A DNA stretch of 61,321 bases from NCBI GenBank assembly GCA_001953115.1, contig LSSL01001237.1, positions 7,933-69,253 on the forward strand, read 5' to 3'. The position numbers and the translations under genes were made by a program. Each line of letters begins with the position of its first letter. Within the stretch, counting starts at the first letter, position 1. Below the pieces are notes generated by a model. The model saw only the letters and a program-made list of their open reading frames with translations. It was not told the origin of the DNA and did no database searches. The DNA is from Smittium mucronatum (lineage: Eukaryota; Kickxellomycota; Harpellomycetes; Harpellales; Legeriomycetaceae). This document shows positions 47,901-60,728 of this stretch, piece by piece.

Positions 47901-50900
47901 AAGGGAAAAAAATGAAAAATAGTGATAATAAAAATAAAAATCTTATAAAATTCAACAATAAAGAAAGTGATATTTTTACCTTGGAAGTTTTATATTCAAT
48001 TGATAAAACTAATTCAGATAAAAAAAATTTTGAATTTAAAAAAAAAAATCTAATAAAAATATTGAAATTGTTCGAATAAATTTAACTATGGTAAGTAAAT
48101 AATATTTCTGAAATTTTCTTATAATAAAATTTATTGTATCAAAATAAATTATTGAGTATTGCCTATAATTTATCCACTTCTTTTTACCTAAACTACATAA
48201 AACAAGTTATTATTATTATTATAAGTCTTAGAGACTCTAAATGGTTATATTAATAAAAAAAATTAAGCTTAATTGAAAAGATCGATTTTTGTAGTGTTAT
48301 TATTGATATATTTCAAGTTTCTGTAAAAAATATAGAAATTAAAATACATTTCAATTTGATTAGAAAAATTAATGAAAGAAATAAATCTATTGAACTTTTA
48401 GGAGATCAAAGTAAGATAGTTGCGTCTTCTGTGCGGTTTAAAAACGCTCATTCCTCCAAAAAATGGAATAAATCATAACTCAATTTTCAAATTGAATTCG
48501 CATAAAAAAATCAATTTTCTTAATTAAAAATCATTATGCGAAGTTTTCAAATGATATGAAAACCACTATTAGTATAAAATTTTGTTAAATAAATGAGTTA
48601 TCGTACTTAAGAAAAAAACAATTTAAAAGATATGGCCGTAAATATAATTAGATATATTTGGTAAAAAAAAATCCGGGAAAATATCATTGATATAACCTTT
48701 CACAAAAAAATTTTAGAAACATGTGTAAAGTTAAAAAGCTTTTTAATTGGAGTATTTAAAAGAAAAAAGCTTAAGATTAAATATTTTAATTATTGACTCA
48801 AGAAATTTTTAAAATTTTTTTTAAGATGTATCAAATTGATTATTATGAAATTTAATTTAATAACTGAGTAAAATAATTATAACACTTACTGTCAAAATAT
48901 TAAAACAACAAATAACTCGTTTTTAGAATATTTTCTATTTAATAATTAGCGGTAACAGATAAACCACATTATTTATCTAATGTCTAGAATTGAAAATAAA
49001 AGTAAAAAAAGTAAAACTTAAGCACTTTTTGACTAAAAATAATTTACAGTATGCAATATTTTAGAAAAAGTTAATTTTCGTGAAAATTTTTGTAGTTAGG
49101 GTAGATTTTTATACCGATTAATCCCATTTTTATATGTTTTAATTACAAAAAATCTATAGAAAAAATGAAAATTCAGATCTAATCAATGACTTTGAAAATT
49201 AATTCCATCGCTATTATAGATAATATCATCATTTGCCATCCGGAATTTGTTATTTATTGATTGTAGCGAATTATTACAGTGGTAGAAATTTTCGGTCAAA
49301 TAAATTATATTATAATTTCATTACATTATAGTGTCAAAAATTATAATCTTAGAATATAAATAATTTCTTTAAAAAATATTTCTAATTTTTCTATAAGCTG
49401 CAGTTTCAGACTAAATTAATGGTTATAAAATTCAACCCGATAGTTATGATATAGAATTAAGTTATCTCCAACCCAAATAATGCCAATTTTATACTTTTAT
49501 CTTAACCACTTACTGAAAAATTGAATATATATTAATTTTCTTAAGTATAATAATAAAAAGTTATACTCATAGCCATATTTTTTTTAGGAAGAAATTATTT
49601 TAACCACTAAAATTAAACAAAATGGACTTTTTTCTAAAAAAAATATCAAAAAAATCAAAAATACTATTTTTCGTATTTTTATAAGTTCGATCGCTAATTT
49701 CACATTAAAATTGACACTTTTCATTTTAAAATTTTCATAATAATTTTAAAAGAACAATAAAGCTAATATAAGAATGTAGATTTTTATCACCAAAACGAAT
49801 AAGTTTACGAATTGAGATAGCTTTGTTTATTAATGTTAGAAAATTAAATTTTTACAAGTATTTACTATATCTATCGAAATGATACCAAATTAAAAAAAAT
49901 ATTAGCTATAATAGAAATTTTTTAAATAAGTAAAAATATAAATAAAGTATTTCAGGATTTAATTACATCCAATTATAAAAAATTGTTATTATACTAGGTT
50001 TATTCTAGAAAAAAATTATTCTGGGTGGCTTAAAAAAGATAAAAACAGTTTGGTTGTAATAAATAAAAAATCTGAATTATTTAACAACTAATATCTATTA
50101 TTTGGGTCTTTAATAAAAAATTTTGACAAAAGAATAAATCAGAGGAGCTTATTTATTTCGTATTAATTTATTTATACATATAATAAACCTATTTGTTTTA
50201 GAAGTATAGTACGCAATTAACTTTTAAAAAAAGCTAATTTTTAATAAAATACACAGTAAATAGCACATGAAATAACACAGAATATAAGATGCAAATTTTA
50301 CATAGAGAATTTTGTATTGATACATAGATTAATTTATATCTAAGTTATATTTATTCTGTTATTAGAATATATATTATAGAACTAAATAACATAAATATTA
50401 TAATCTCTATGAATAATATTTACTTTTTGCTTAGCTTTTAATATCAGCAGTGTTTCATTTTTAGTATTTTTTTAATACTTAGTTAATATTTTAAATCCCA
50501 ATCCTGTCTTTTACATTATAATTTTTTTTCTATGAGCTAAAAATATTCATAAAAACCGTTTTAACCTCTTAATAACGAAATTATTTTTCAAAAAATTTAT
50601 AATATTATATTTGATAAATATTCTGTTGAAATTAATTATTATTAATAGCTTGAAATAGCTGATTAGATTTTATAATCAGTTTGAAATTTTTAAAATATTT
50701 TAATAATAATTTTTATTTTTTCATATTATGAAAATTTATTTTTACCTAGTAATTTTAGTTGAAAATAATCAGCTGAAATTTTTTTGTCAATTTTTTTCAC
50801 AGAAAATATTTTTCTCGTAATTAATATGCTTTTCTCTTTTTTTTATTGCCTAATGGGGGGGGGGGTTCGGTTTTATGTTTATTAAAAAATCAGACTTCTT

Positions 50901-53900
50901 ATTTTAAATTTTTTTTTGATATATAAAAATCAACTTTTCTTGCGCGATTGATTACTTACCATTATCAACTTTTTTTTTGATTAAATTATAGTTAATTTGG
51001 GGATAAGTTAAAACTATTTTAGATTATTTCTTAAAATCTATCTTTCTCTGAATGATATATATCAACTATTTTTTAAATTATATACCTATTAAATAAATAT
51101 AAAAATTCTGCAGATATTAATCAAATCAATTCTGAAAATACAATTTTTAGTATAATTATATATAGTATCCACTTATTTCGCGAAATAATATTCATTTTTA
51201 TTTTTATAATATAGTTCCTGAAATATAAATATATCTTATAATAAAAAAAATTGATTTCTCGAATGAAAGTGATCTTTTTATCGGCTTTTCCAGCTTTCTA
51301 TATTCCACAAAAAATGAGAGAAATATTTTTCCTTTAGAAAATTTCATTTTGTTTTTAAATGATTGATTTTTCAATAAAATAATTTACTTCTAATGAATTA
51401 CTGTCTAAAAAAATCAATAAAATTATAGGAATAAATATACTAATTTTGATAATTATAATTTTTTTTAATTTTTATTGTATTTATGGGTATTAAAAAATAT
51501 CCGAATTTCAGAGGTTATTGGGCAGAGAAACCAAATTATATGACTATTTAATCTCAGATCTTATGAGCTCTAAAATGTTTGGGTACTTTTTATAGAAATA
51601 AATTTTTATGGTGATTTTTAAACCGATTTTCTAAACTTCAATGTACTATAATAATTATTTAAAATAAATTATTTTACCGATATATTAAAGAAAAATCACT
51701 ATTTTTTTTAATCAAATAAAAAAATTTCCATTTATTAATCCAAGATAAATTTTAAAGTTAAAATCTCTATTCAGAAAAATTTGAAATTTGAATCTATAAA
51801 AATGGTGTTATTAATTTTGGATTCTATATGATTAGTCAGGGTACCCTTGATATTTCGATTTTTACCAGAAAAAAATCAGCGAGAATCATGTTAAATTCTG
51901 CAATAAAAAGTATTTTCTAAGATTATATCAGATTAAAAATCGTAAAATCATTTTTGTCTGACTTTTTACATCCATCATTACACAATTTCTTATGAAATTT
52001 CTTTATACTTATCTACATAACAGTAAAAAGCAGATGAAAGATATTCTTAATATTCTTAAAAACACTATTTAAATATTTATGAGTTGAGCTGATTTTAATT
52101 TTTTGGATGATATTATCTAATAAATTGGTGTAAATTAAGCCTGCTCATGAAATTTCAAATTATCAAAGCCCAAAAATTCAAGATATAACCAAAATAAAAA
52201 AAAAGCTTATATTTGATATAATTTGGAATATGATTTAATTGGATTTATTCTACAAAAATTGTAATTTTTTGTTCGATAAACCGTTTTAAAGAAATTCAAG
52301 CTAAGAAATATCAAGAAAAAGTAATAAATAATAGTGGTTTCTTTTTTATTTATAGGCATATATACCTAAAAAAAATTTTATTTTATTTTATATTGCAAAA
52401 CACTAGAATTTTTTCAAGAAAATAAGAAAAATTCAAAATATCTATATGAAAAGCTTCATAAAGGATTTCAGTTTGGTCTATATTATTGAATATTTGCGCC
52501 AAATAATCGATTGAAAGCGTTAATAAAAGCTCAGAAAAAATAATATTCAGATACTTCTAAATAAACTAAATTCTTAGGAGTTAAAACCCCCTATTAAGGA
52601 GAAAATGAAAATTTTATTCATTATCCAGCTCAGACAAAAAAAACTCAGATATCTTCAAAATTTAGTGTATATAAAGTTCCATTAATCATGGTAAATTTTA
52701 CCTCATATTTTAATGAATCAAATTTAAATTTCTTGCTTGTTATAAATGTTAAAAAGTTAATAAATTAGTATATTTGGTTAAAAAACACGTATAGTATGGT
52801 TTTTATATACCATCTCCATCAAATATTAAATATTAAACAAGATTTATATAACTTATGTGTTTAAAAATAAATGAAACGAATGAAAATATAATCTTATTAT
52901 GAATTTATATGTAAAAAGGTGAGAAATCATTTGTTATTTATTTTAAAAATAAATCTTATATTAAATAGATCAAAAAATTAACTATTTAAATATTTAAATT
53001 AATTAGAAAAAAATCTAATGCCTTCAATTATTTATTTCACGCCTCTTCAAAACTGATCCTTTTTTATTCTTCTTTTGTAGAAATACTAAATTTAAATTGA
53101 TAAAATTGATCATAACTGGTTGATTTTATTCCGGTTAGTTTTTTTTAGCCGAAATATTTTGTTAATGCTTCCTAAGATTTATAAAAATGATAAATTTTTA
53201 TCATTTAAGTGGCAGAAATATGTTTATTGACAAAAAATATGACATGAAAAATAAGGGATATTCTATTTAGAATTAAATCATTTTATTTGTAAAGTTTGAT
53301 TGTTAACTTAAACAAAAGTTCTTATTATTTTCTTATAAGTAGCTATTCGGCGAAAGATAAAATTATACTTAATTTATATTATTATTTCATAAATTTTGCT
53401 TTTGTTATTTGTTATTAAAGGTGTTTGGCTTTTTCTGTTGATTTACGTACTTTTTTAACAAGCCAAAAAAGAATTTTGGACTGAAACAAGCTTCTATTTG
53501 ATTTTTTTTTGGATTTCATTGAGTAATTTTATCATATTATTAAAGGAAATAGTTATGCAAATATAATTATATATGTATTTTAAAAAAAAGAGCAATAAAT
53601 CAGTTAATAATAGTTATTTATAGAATGTTCTAAATCACATAATCTTCAATAATTATTCGTTGTGTAATTTTCTAAACTTAAAAAATATTTTCAATTTTAG
53701 AATTAAAAAAATAGAAAGCATAGACACTTTTTAAAAATCGATTAAATTGATTATTCAGTCTAAAAGAAATAAAAATACTTAAAATTATAAAGATTTAGAG
53801 TTCCAAATACCTCATGTCTAAACTTTTATGATCTCAAACAGCGAAAAATGACCCATTTCATTTAGTGCACTTATTTGAATTAACATTTTAGTATTTTGGA

Positions 53901-54689
53901 CCATAATTAGTAAGATGTTTGTCTTAATTTATACGCCTCAATCTAAATTTAATCCGAGGGAAATTATTTTATATTAATTTATCGTAAAAAAGGTAAAAAA
54001 TATTTATTAAATATAAAGATTTATTCCATTATTCCATTGTTCCATTATTTCATTATATTGTATGCTATTGAATATTTAAACGACTTTAAAAAAATTATTT
54101 AGGTTTAAACCTTATATAAATGTGTTAATATTTTTACTTTCTGAGATTATTTTTTTTTAGTTTAGAATATGTGTGGTTTTGAACTGTGTTTTAATTCGAT
54201 AAAAAGATCGCATATTTATTATTATAAAATAAAAATGCTTTTTCGTATTTTAATAAAATCATGTAAACAAAAGATTGAAAATTTTAGGAATAATTTTAAA
54301 ATCAATACAATTAGATCAAAATCACAGGACCAATATAAAAAAATTTATTGGAATTTTTTTCAATTTGAGTAATATTAAAATTAAATTAAATTAAAAATCT
54401 ACATCCCTTAGTTTTTATAGACTATCAGTATGGAGGAATGGAATATTCTTAATAGGAAATTTAATAAGACTAGTTGAAAAAAAATAGACTAGTTAAGTAT
54501 GTATCAAAAAACATGAAGTATAAAAGGGCTTAATTAAATAGTATTTTTTTGATAAATATTTACTGAAAATCTAATAAATTTTGAATTATTCTCGAATAGA
54601 ATAGGTAATTATTTATATGTAAAATATAAAACAGCAAATCATACGAATTGATTATTAATTATAGAACCAAGATATAATGTTAAAAGTAT
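38962..54689. other. A+T-rich gene desert, part 3
   Basis: Almost 16 kb without a recognisable gene. Open frames of 56-77 codons (45316-45507 minus, 46556-46750, 46824-47057, 47911-48078, 48262-48477, 54169-54372) have no motif and are about as frequent as chance predicts in such sequence. Notable non-coding items are long G runs (about 41435-41447, 45452-45461, 50856-50865) and a perfect hairpin at 41907-41936. No tRNA, rRNA or transposase was seen. Confidence 0.55.
41907..41936. repeat. Perfect 13-bp stem hairpin, 4-nt loop
   Basis: AAGCTTAGCCATT pairs exactly with AATGGCTAAGCTT around the loop CCAA. It stands out in the A+T-rich surroundings. It lies between a G-rich tract (41430-41447) and a C-rich tract (42100-42117) that are imperfect inverted copies of each other. 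Confidence 0.9.
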
Positions 54690-56040
54690 CCTGATTTATT
54701 TTTAAATCACTTTAATTAGTTAAAAGCATACTATATTAATAAAAATAGCAATAATTTTTCTAAAAACGCACAATATTGGTATTAAAAATATAGTTTTTTT
54801 GTCATATATATCGACTAAAAATATCAAAAATATTCATTTCTTATTTAATTTTATAAAATAATTTTTCGATTTTGACTAATTTTGAAAATCTCGGGTGGTT
54901 AAATTTTAAAAAAAAAAAGAAAAATCAATTTAAAAAAATATAAAAAGCAACAATGTAAAAAATAACTAAGATATAAATGTATAATTTTATAAGTGTATAG
55001 GAAATTATTATTAGAAGTGAAAATTTTACCAGCCCTTGGTCTATTCACTATCATCAAAAATTCGAAAAAAAAAATACAAACCTTTAGAGTTCAAAAATAT
55101 TAAAGATAAATTAAAAATAAGTATCATAAGTTTTTATATTTTAACCTTATATCTGGTCTCGAATTTTAGATTGAGTTTGATGAGTTTTTTCATGGAATAT
55201 TCTGGATGATTTAAAACAGGTTATAACTATGGTTACTAAAAAATAAGAATTTAAAATAACACACTATACCAGACCCTTAAAATATAAATAAGTAACTAAA
55301 ATCCTTACTCATCCATTAAATATAAATTTTAATTATTTATTTCAGCAGCTAAAAATGTTAAGTAGAAAAAAACATTATAAAAATAAACAAAAAAATAAGT
55401 TTAAATGCCAAATTAGATAAGAATCCTTCATTAGAAAAAGAATTTTAATCTGAGCGTAGTGAGTAAAATATGGAAAAATGAATATTAAGGGTAAGATTTA
55501 TAATAATTGAGAAGAGGGTTAAGTAGGGAATTAAAAAAATTAAAAATTGAGAAAATAAGATTAACTATGTAAGTATGAAAGTTAAATATTGTGAGAGAGG
55601 GCGGAGAAATTATGTATCTGTGGGGGTTGAAAAAGGAAAGAGGGAGGTAAAAATTATTTTTTTTAGTTTAGTTTAAATATATCCCTTAATTTTACATCGA
55701 AATTCGTAAAATATAATGATTTCAACTGATATTTCCATTGTTTGACTCTAAAATTGAACATATTGTTAGTACTTGAGAGTAGTATTTTTATTTTCAGCCC
55801 AAATTTTCCTTATGAAGCAAGGGAGTATGTGGTTAGTATTCTGATTTTATTCTTTCAAGAATTAGGACATATTTGTTGAATTTATTAGAAATTTTTTTCT
55901 CTGTGAAAAATCAATATTGTAAGTCTTTAGAAGTGTTAGAATGCTTTTAGTTATTATAATATGTTTTAAAAGAAATTTGAGCTAATTCAAAATAAATTAT
56001 ATATTTTTGAAATTTCATCTAAAAACTACACGCGCATGTA
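54690..56040 (+). repeat. 1.33-kb direct repeat, copy 1
   Basis: Aligns in the same orientation with 59300-60620 at an offset that drifts from about 4611 to 4585. Shared blocks, in order, include TTTATTTTTAAATC-CTT, CATACTATATTAA, ATTCACTATCATCA, TTATTTCAGCA-CTAAAAAT, AATTTTA-ATC-AAATT-CGTAAAAT, GTAGTATTTTTATT and TTTCAAAATAAATT. It contains a strand-skewed purine-rich block (55440-55655). No coding capacity is evident and no terminal repeats were found. Confidence 0.7.
55440..55655 (+). other. Purine-rich, G-skewed block in repeat copy 1
   Basis: The plus strand is dominated by A and G (for example GAGAAGAGGGTTAAGTAGGG, GAGAGAGGGCGGAGAAA, GGAAAGAGGGAGGTAAAAA). It lies in the same relative place as the purine-rich block 60060-60235 in copy 2. 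Exact sequence is not well conserved between the two, but strand bias is. Confidence 0.65.
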
Positions 56041-59000
56041 TATTTGTCTAATCTGATTTATTTTTTTGTTAAAAATTCTCATATAAATAGTCAATTTGCT
56101 AATATATAATGTATAAAATGATTATTTAAATTAAACCAAATTTTCGATAAATAGGTTTTTTTCAATAAAATGAATTTTTGAAAAAAAGATTAAATTCTTT
56201 AAAAAAAGTTCATCAACATGTTTTAATGAAAAAATTTTATTCACATCGGACAAAATTATATAAACCAAATAAATATTTAATCCTTAATATATCAATCCAA
56301 TAGAGTTATATAGTAAATATTGATTTTTAGTGGTAAATTAAAATGATTTAATTGATATATATGCATACTTAACAAAAAAACAAAATTTGTAGTAAAAATA
56401 AAATATATATATTAAAATCTGATTAATTATTTAGTGAAAGTCAATTTTTAACTATTTTTTTTCCGGAATAAAACTAAAATTATCAAAATGCCTATATATA
56501 CCTATAAAAAATTTATAATTTGTTATTGATATTTTCCTAAAACTTTCAGTTGAAATATCCAAATATCCTATGGACCTTTAAAATTACTTATTTATATAAA
56601 ATAAAAATAGTTAGAAACAATATTCTGGTCTTTTATTCAAATAAATAAATTTTCTCAGAGATTTTTCTAAATTAAAATAATAATAATAACGCATTTCATA
56701 TGTTTAAAAAGCGATGTTATGATTGAATAAATGGTTACATAATTATATAAATTAAAAATATAATTATGTTTTTGGTTAAACGCGCTTAATTGAAAAAGTC
56801 AGAATCATTTGAAAATTGGTGTTATTTTCTAACAAATGCTAATTTAATTATCTAAAGATTTTTATTCAAATTGAATATAATAAATAAATTTAAAATTTTT
56901 TGCATCAATATAATATCTTTAAATTGATATTGATATCCAAATTTTGAGCCAAATTTCAACAAATTTTTTAAATTTGGAACATTTAACGAATCTCTTCTAA
57001 TAAAAAGGTAATAGGTTTGAAAAAATCTACTATTTTTTATGAATTACTTAAATTTCCAATGTAAAAAACAATAAATAAAAAACAATAATCAAATTATTCG
57101 AAAAATTAAATATGTCCAGAAACTTAATTATATCACGTATGCTGAATAAACAGGATTTTAAAAATATTCATGAAGTTTGATTGTTTATTTGTGAAACCTT
57201 AACTTTATATAAATTTTTAGATAAAAGAATTTTGAATGCAAAAGTAATAAAAGTAAAAAAAATCTTGGGAATAATTTCGGAATAGACTCGAAAATATATA
57301 ATGAAAATTTTCTTTGAAGCTTAAATAAAATCCTGTATGAATTTTTTATTTTATTTCAATAATTGGCCCAATAAAAAAAATGGGTTATTTTTGTAATTTG
57401 GCATTTAAAATGGAAAAAATGATATAAATTGATATTATATTGATATATTGATGCAAATTTTGGGAAATTGATATGTTACGTTCAACTCGAATAAAACGCA
57501 TTAAGTTGAAAAATTCGCATTTATTTGAAAGTAGTGCAAATTTTTGAATTAATCTAATTTTAAGATGAAATCTTTTTAACCCAAAATTATTAAATTTTAT
57601 TAATTATTATAATTTCATGGTCGTATATTCAATTATTATATATATTTTTAAATAATAGTGGTAACAATATATATATTGATTTAGAAAAATAGACAAAAAA
57701 TTCTTCTATTTCAATAAAATGTCTGGATTACGATGGTAACCTAATATTTTTAATCAATTATAACATCAAAAAATATAAAGAATGCCGTTTATTTTGGAAT
57801 ATAGACTCTAAAAATACCAATCCAATTGTTTTTTTTTCGCAATCGACTTCAGAATTTCAATAATAAAACCATTCTATAGTTTTTTGAAAATTAGCCTAAA
57901 TTTTTATAATCTTAGTTTTTATTCATTTTGACTTGTGTTTTAAACACTTTCAATAGATCTTTTTAGTCTTTAATCATTTAAATCTGGAAATGAGCATATT
58001 AAAATTGGTCTAATATTAAATTTAAGCACAAAGGATAAAAATATTGAACATATTTAGCGAAAAAAAAACAAACAAAAATCTTTTTTTGAAGTATAGACAA
58101 TAACACCAAGTTTATTTTAAAATATAAAGCTATATTTTTTAAAAATACATTATTTTGATATTTTTTGTTTAATTACAGAAAGATGAATGATTAAAATAAA
58201 CTATTAATTACTAATGATAGAGATAAATACAAATAGTTCATTTTTAACAGGATACCAGTGTAACAAGTATGTATATTTAATAATATGGATATTCAACAAA
58301 TAAAAAATAAAATAAAAAATAATTCTCCAATATTGGTTATGAAATTATTTAATTTTACATTAGATAAAAGGAGATAAACAAAAAAAAAGAGTTGATGAGA
58401 CATATATTGAAATAATTTTGTTATATTAGTAAATGTTGTTCTATAAAAATATAAAGATTTAATTGGAATAAAAGCATATTTATCAATATAAAACTATTTC
58501 TTCAATAAAAATCAATTATCTATATTAAAATTAGCTTAAATAATAATTCCGCGTTTACTTTAAACACTATTTTTTACCAAAGCAGATCAAAATTATCAAA
58601 ATAAACCGATTTTTTTATAATACATTCATAATATTTTAAAATGAAATCAGTAGTATAGTCCATATTTCAAAAAAGTGTTTTGATTTTGATTTTGATTTTT
58701 TTTATCAACTTATATTCAAGTATTTTTCCATTGGCGCTTAAACTTAATATTTAGACCATTTATATCATTTAGACATATTTATATCCCTGTTTAAATCCTT
58801 TTAGACTAAAAAAGCATTAACAAGTATATTGAAACATGTGACATAAAGAATGGATATTAATATCTAAAAACTTCTGGTCAATTTTTAATTTACTGTTAAT
58901 TGGATTATTAAGGAAATTCATAATTCTATTGTGAAAAAAATAACTTTTTAATTGAATAGTATTTATAGCGTCTATATTTTAAAAAAGGGAATCCCCCCTA

Positions 59001-59299
59001 AATTGATGTTATTTAAAAGTAAATTGTATTGTGTATTAACGGAATAAGTAATAATATAGACAGAGCGTAATAGCCAATGCATAATAATAGGGGTTTTCTG
59101 AATCTTTTTGCTAAAAGTTTTAAACAGCTAACGTCATAAATAACACAAAATATTTTTATCCTGAGTAAGTATCAACCCAATTCAGTCCTTTGAGTGAAAT
59201 AAGATTTTGTTTTGGCTATTATCCAAATTAAACAAAATAAAATCATGCTTTATAAATTTTTTAGGAAGTGTTAATATAAATGGGTAAGATAATAAAAAC
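56041..59299. other. A+T-rich spacer built of diverged repeats
   Basis: Between the two 1.33-kb copies there is no gene. Internal similarity is visible: 56340-56560 resembles 58450-58640 (GATTTAATTG-ATA..GCATA-TTA, then CTATTTTTT-CC..ACTAAAATTATCAAAAT). Also 56770-56880 resembles 57490-57600 (AAACGC-TTAA-TTGAAAAA-TC..TTATTTGAAA). The spacer is probably several decayed copies of one or more repeat families. Confidence 0.45.
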
Positions 59300-60620
59300 A
59301 CACTAATTTATTTTTAAATCGCTTAAATTTCTTATAAACATACTATATTAACCAAAAGCATACTAATTTTCCCAAACCAATAAAATATTGTTGTGACACA
59401 ATGCGTAATTTCGCCAAGAAATTTACTAAAAATATAATAATTATTAATTTCAAATTTCAAGCTATAAAATTGATTCTTATTTTGTCAGAATATTGAAAAT
59501 ATATGGAGATTAAATTTTAAAAACAAAAAACGTAATTGTATTTAATAATAAAAAGAAATTTTCTACGTATAAATTAATAATAATAAACATAAAAACATGA
59601 TTTTTTGGTAATTTAAAGTTGACAGGTCCAATATAAATTCACTATCATCACAATTTCGAAAAATGAGATAATTCCAAACTTTCAATATCAAAATTTTAAA
59701 AGTAATATTGAAATTCAGAACAGGGTGTAATTTATTAAACCTAGTTTTAAAACTCAAGTTTTATAATGAGCAAGATAAATCTCTTTAGGAGGTATTCGTG
59801 ATTAATCAAAAAATTATAACTATAATAAATATAGCTGCTAAATAATAATTGTTTTAAAATAATGCGTTATACCGGATCTGATTTATTATTAAGTAAGCAC
59901 CAAAAGCGTCACCCTTTCATTATAAATCATGAAAAAAAAAATTATTTCAGCAACTAAAAATTACATTTAACAAAAACAAGCTAAAGATGTGTAACTTTTT
60001 TTTTCCATTGTTAAAGTATAAAATAATCGTTTAGTAGACTAAATTTATAGTGCGAAATTAAATGGTAAGACTTGGAAGTGGGAATGAGTAGGGGTGAGTA
60101 GGGGTGAGAGTATAGAAAAGTGGTAAGGGTAAAAAGTAAGGGATATGATAAGAATAACACGAGAGAGAGTAAGAAATTTTGGATTGGGTCTGGTTGGGTT
60201 AGGATTTTGTGGAGTTCAAAGGGTAAATAGAAATTTTTCGCTTACATTTTGATGTTCATTTCAGCTATTACTATTAATTTTATTCCAAATTTCGTAAAAT
60301 TAAATGCTTTCGACCGATTATTTACTTAATTTGATTATAAAATTGGATTCATCCTAAATATTTAAGCGTAGTATTTTTATTCTCGGTCCAAAAAATACAT
60401 TAAACACAGGGGTAATCAGTTTGTATTCAAATTATTATTCGTTCAAAAATTATTATATTTTTAATAAATTTCTTGGAGAAATTACGCTCTGATTAACATT
60501 AATATTGTGTTGGTTTGGGAAAATTAATATGCTTTTGGCTAATATAGTATAATTTCAAGAAATTTAAGAGATTTCAAAATAAATTGGTATGTTTTTAACA
60601 TTTAATCATATAAGTGTATA
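59300..60620 (+). repeat. 1.33-kb direct repeat, copy 2
   Basis: Partner of 54690-56040 in the same orientation, with the same order of conserved blocks and a purine-rich block at 60060-60235. Divergence is substantial, with many indels, so the duplication is old. The similarity fades just after GTGTATATGC near 60620. Confidence 0.7.
60060..60235 (+). other. Purine-rich, G-skewed block in repeat copy 2
   Basis: Includes GAGTAGGGGTGAGTAGGGGT and GGTAAGGGTAAAAAGTAAGGG, then GAGAGAGAG and GGTTGGGTTAGG. It is the positional counterpart of 55440-55655. The short GAGTAGGGGT direct repeat is local to this copy. Confidence 0.65.
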
Positions 60621-60635
60621 TGCTGTAAGTGAATG

Positions 60636-60728
60636 GGATCCTATCGTAGATATGATCTTTATTTCGTGGATGTGATCCTTTTTTAGTGACTACGATCCTT
60701 AAGTGATTGCGACCTCTTATTAATTGAT
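60636..60728 (+). repeat. Degenerate 17-20-bp GATC minisatellite
   Basis: About five units begin with GATC or a variant (GATCCTATCGTAG, GATCTTTATTTCGTGGATGT, GATCCTTTTTTAGTGACTAC, GATCCTTAAGTGATTGC, GACCTCTTATTAATTG). It starts at the point where similarity between the 1.33-kb repeats ends. Confidence 0.55.

Noticed and set aside
47911..48477. A 56-codon frame followed by GTAAGTAAAT and a roughly 68-codon frame, resembling a spliced small gene
   Set aside because: The donor is good, but it needs a frameshift in an A run, no acceptor joins the frames in phase, and lengths are within chance. Worth a transcript check only.
54169..54372. 67-codon frame preceded by a T-rich TTTTTTTTAG
   Set aside because: An acceptor-like string is trivial in this composition; no donor or domain found.
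60090..60200. GGTTAGG/GGGGTGAG strings as a telomere
   Set aside because: No tandem (TTAGGG)n array; the strings are part of a broader purine-rich block also present at 55.5 kb.
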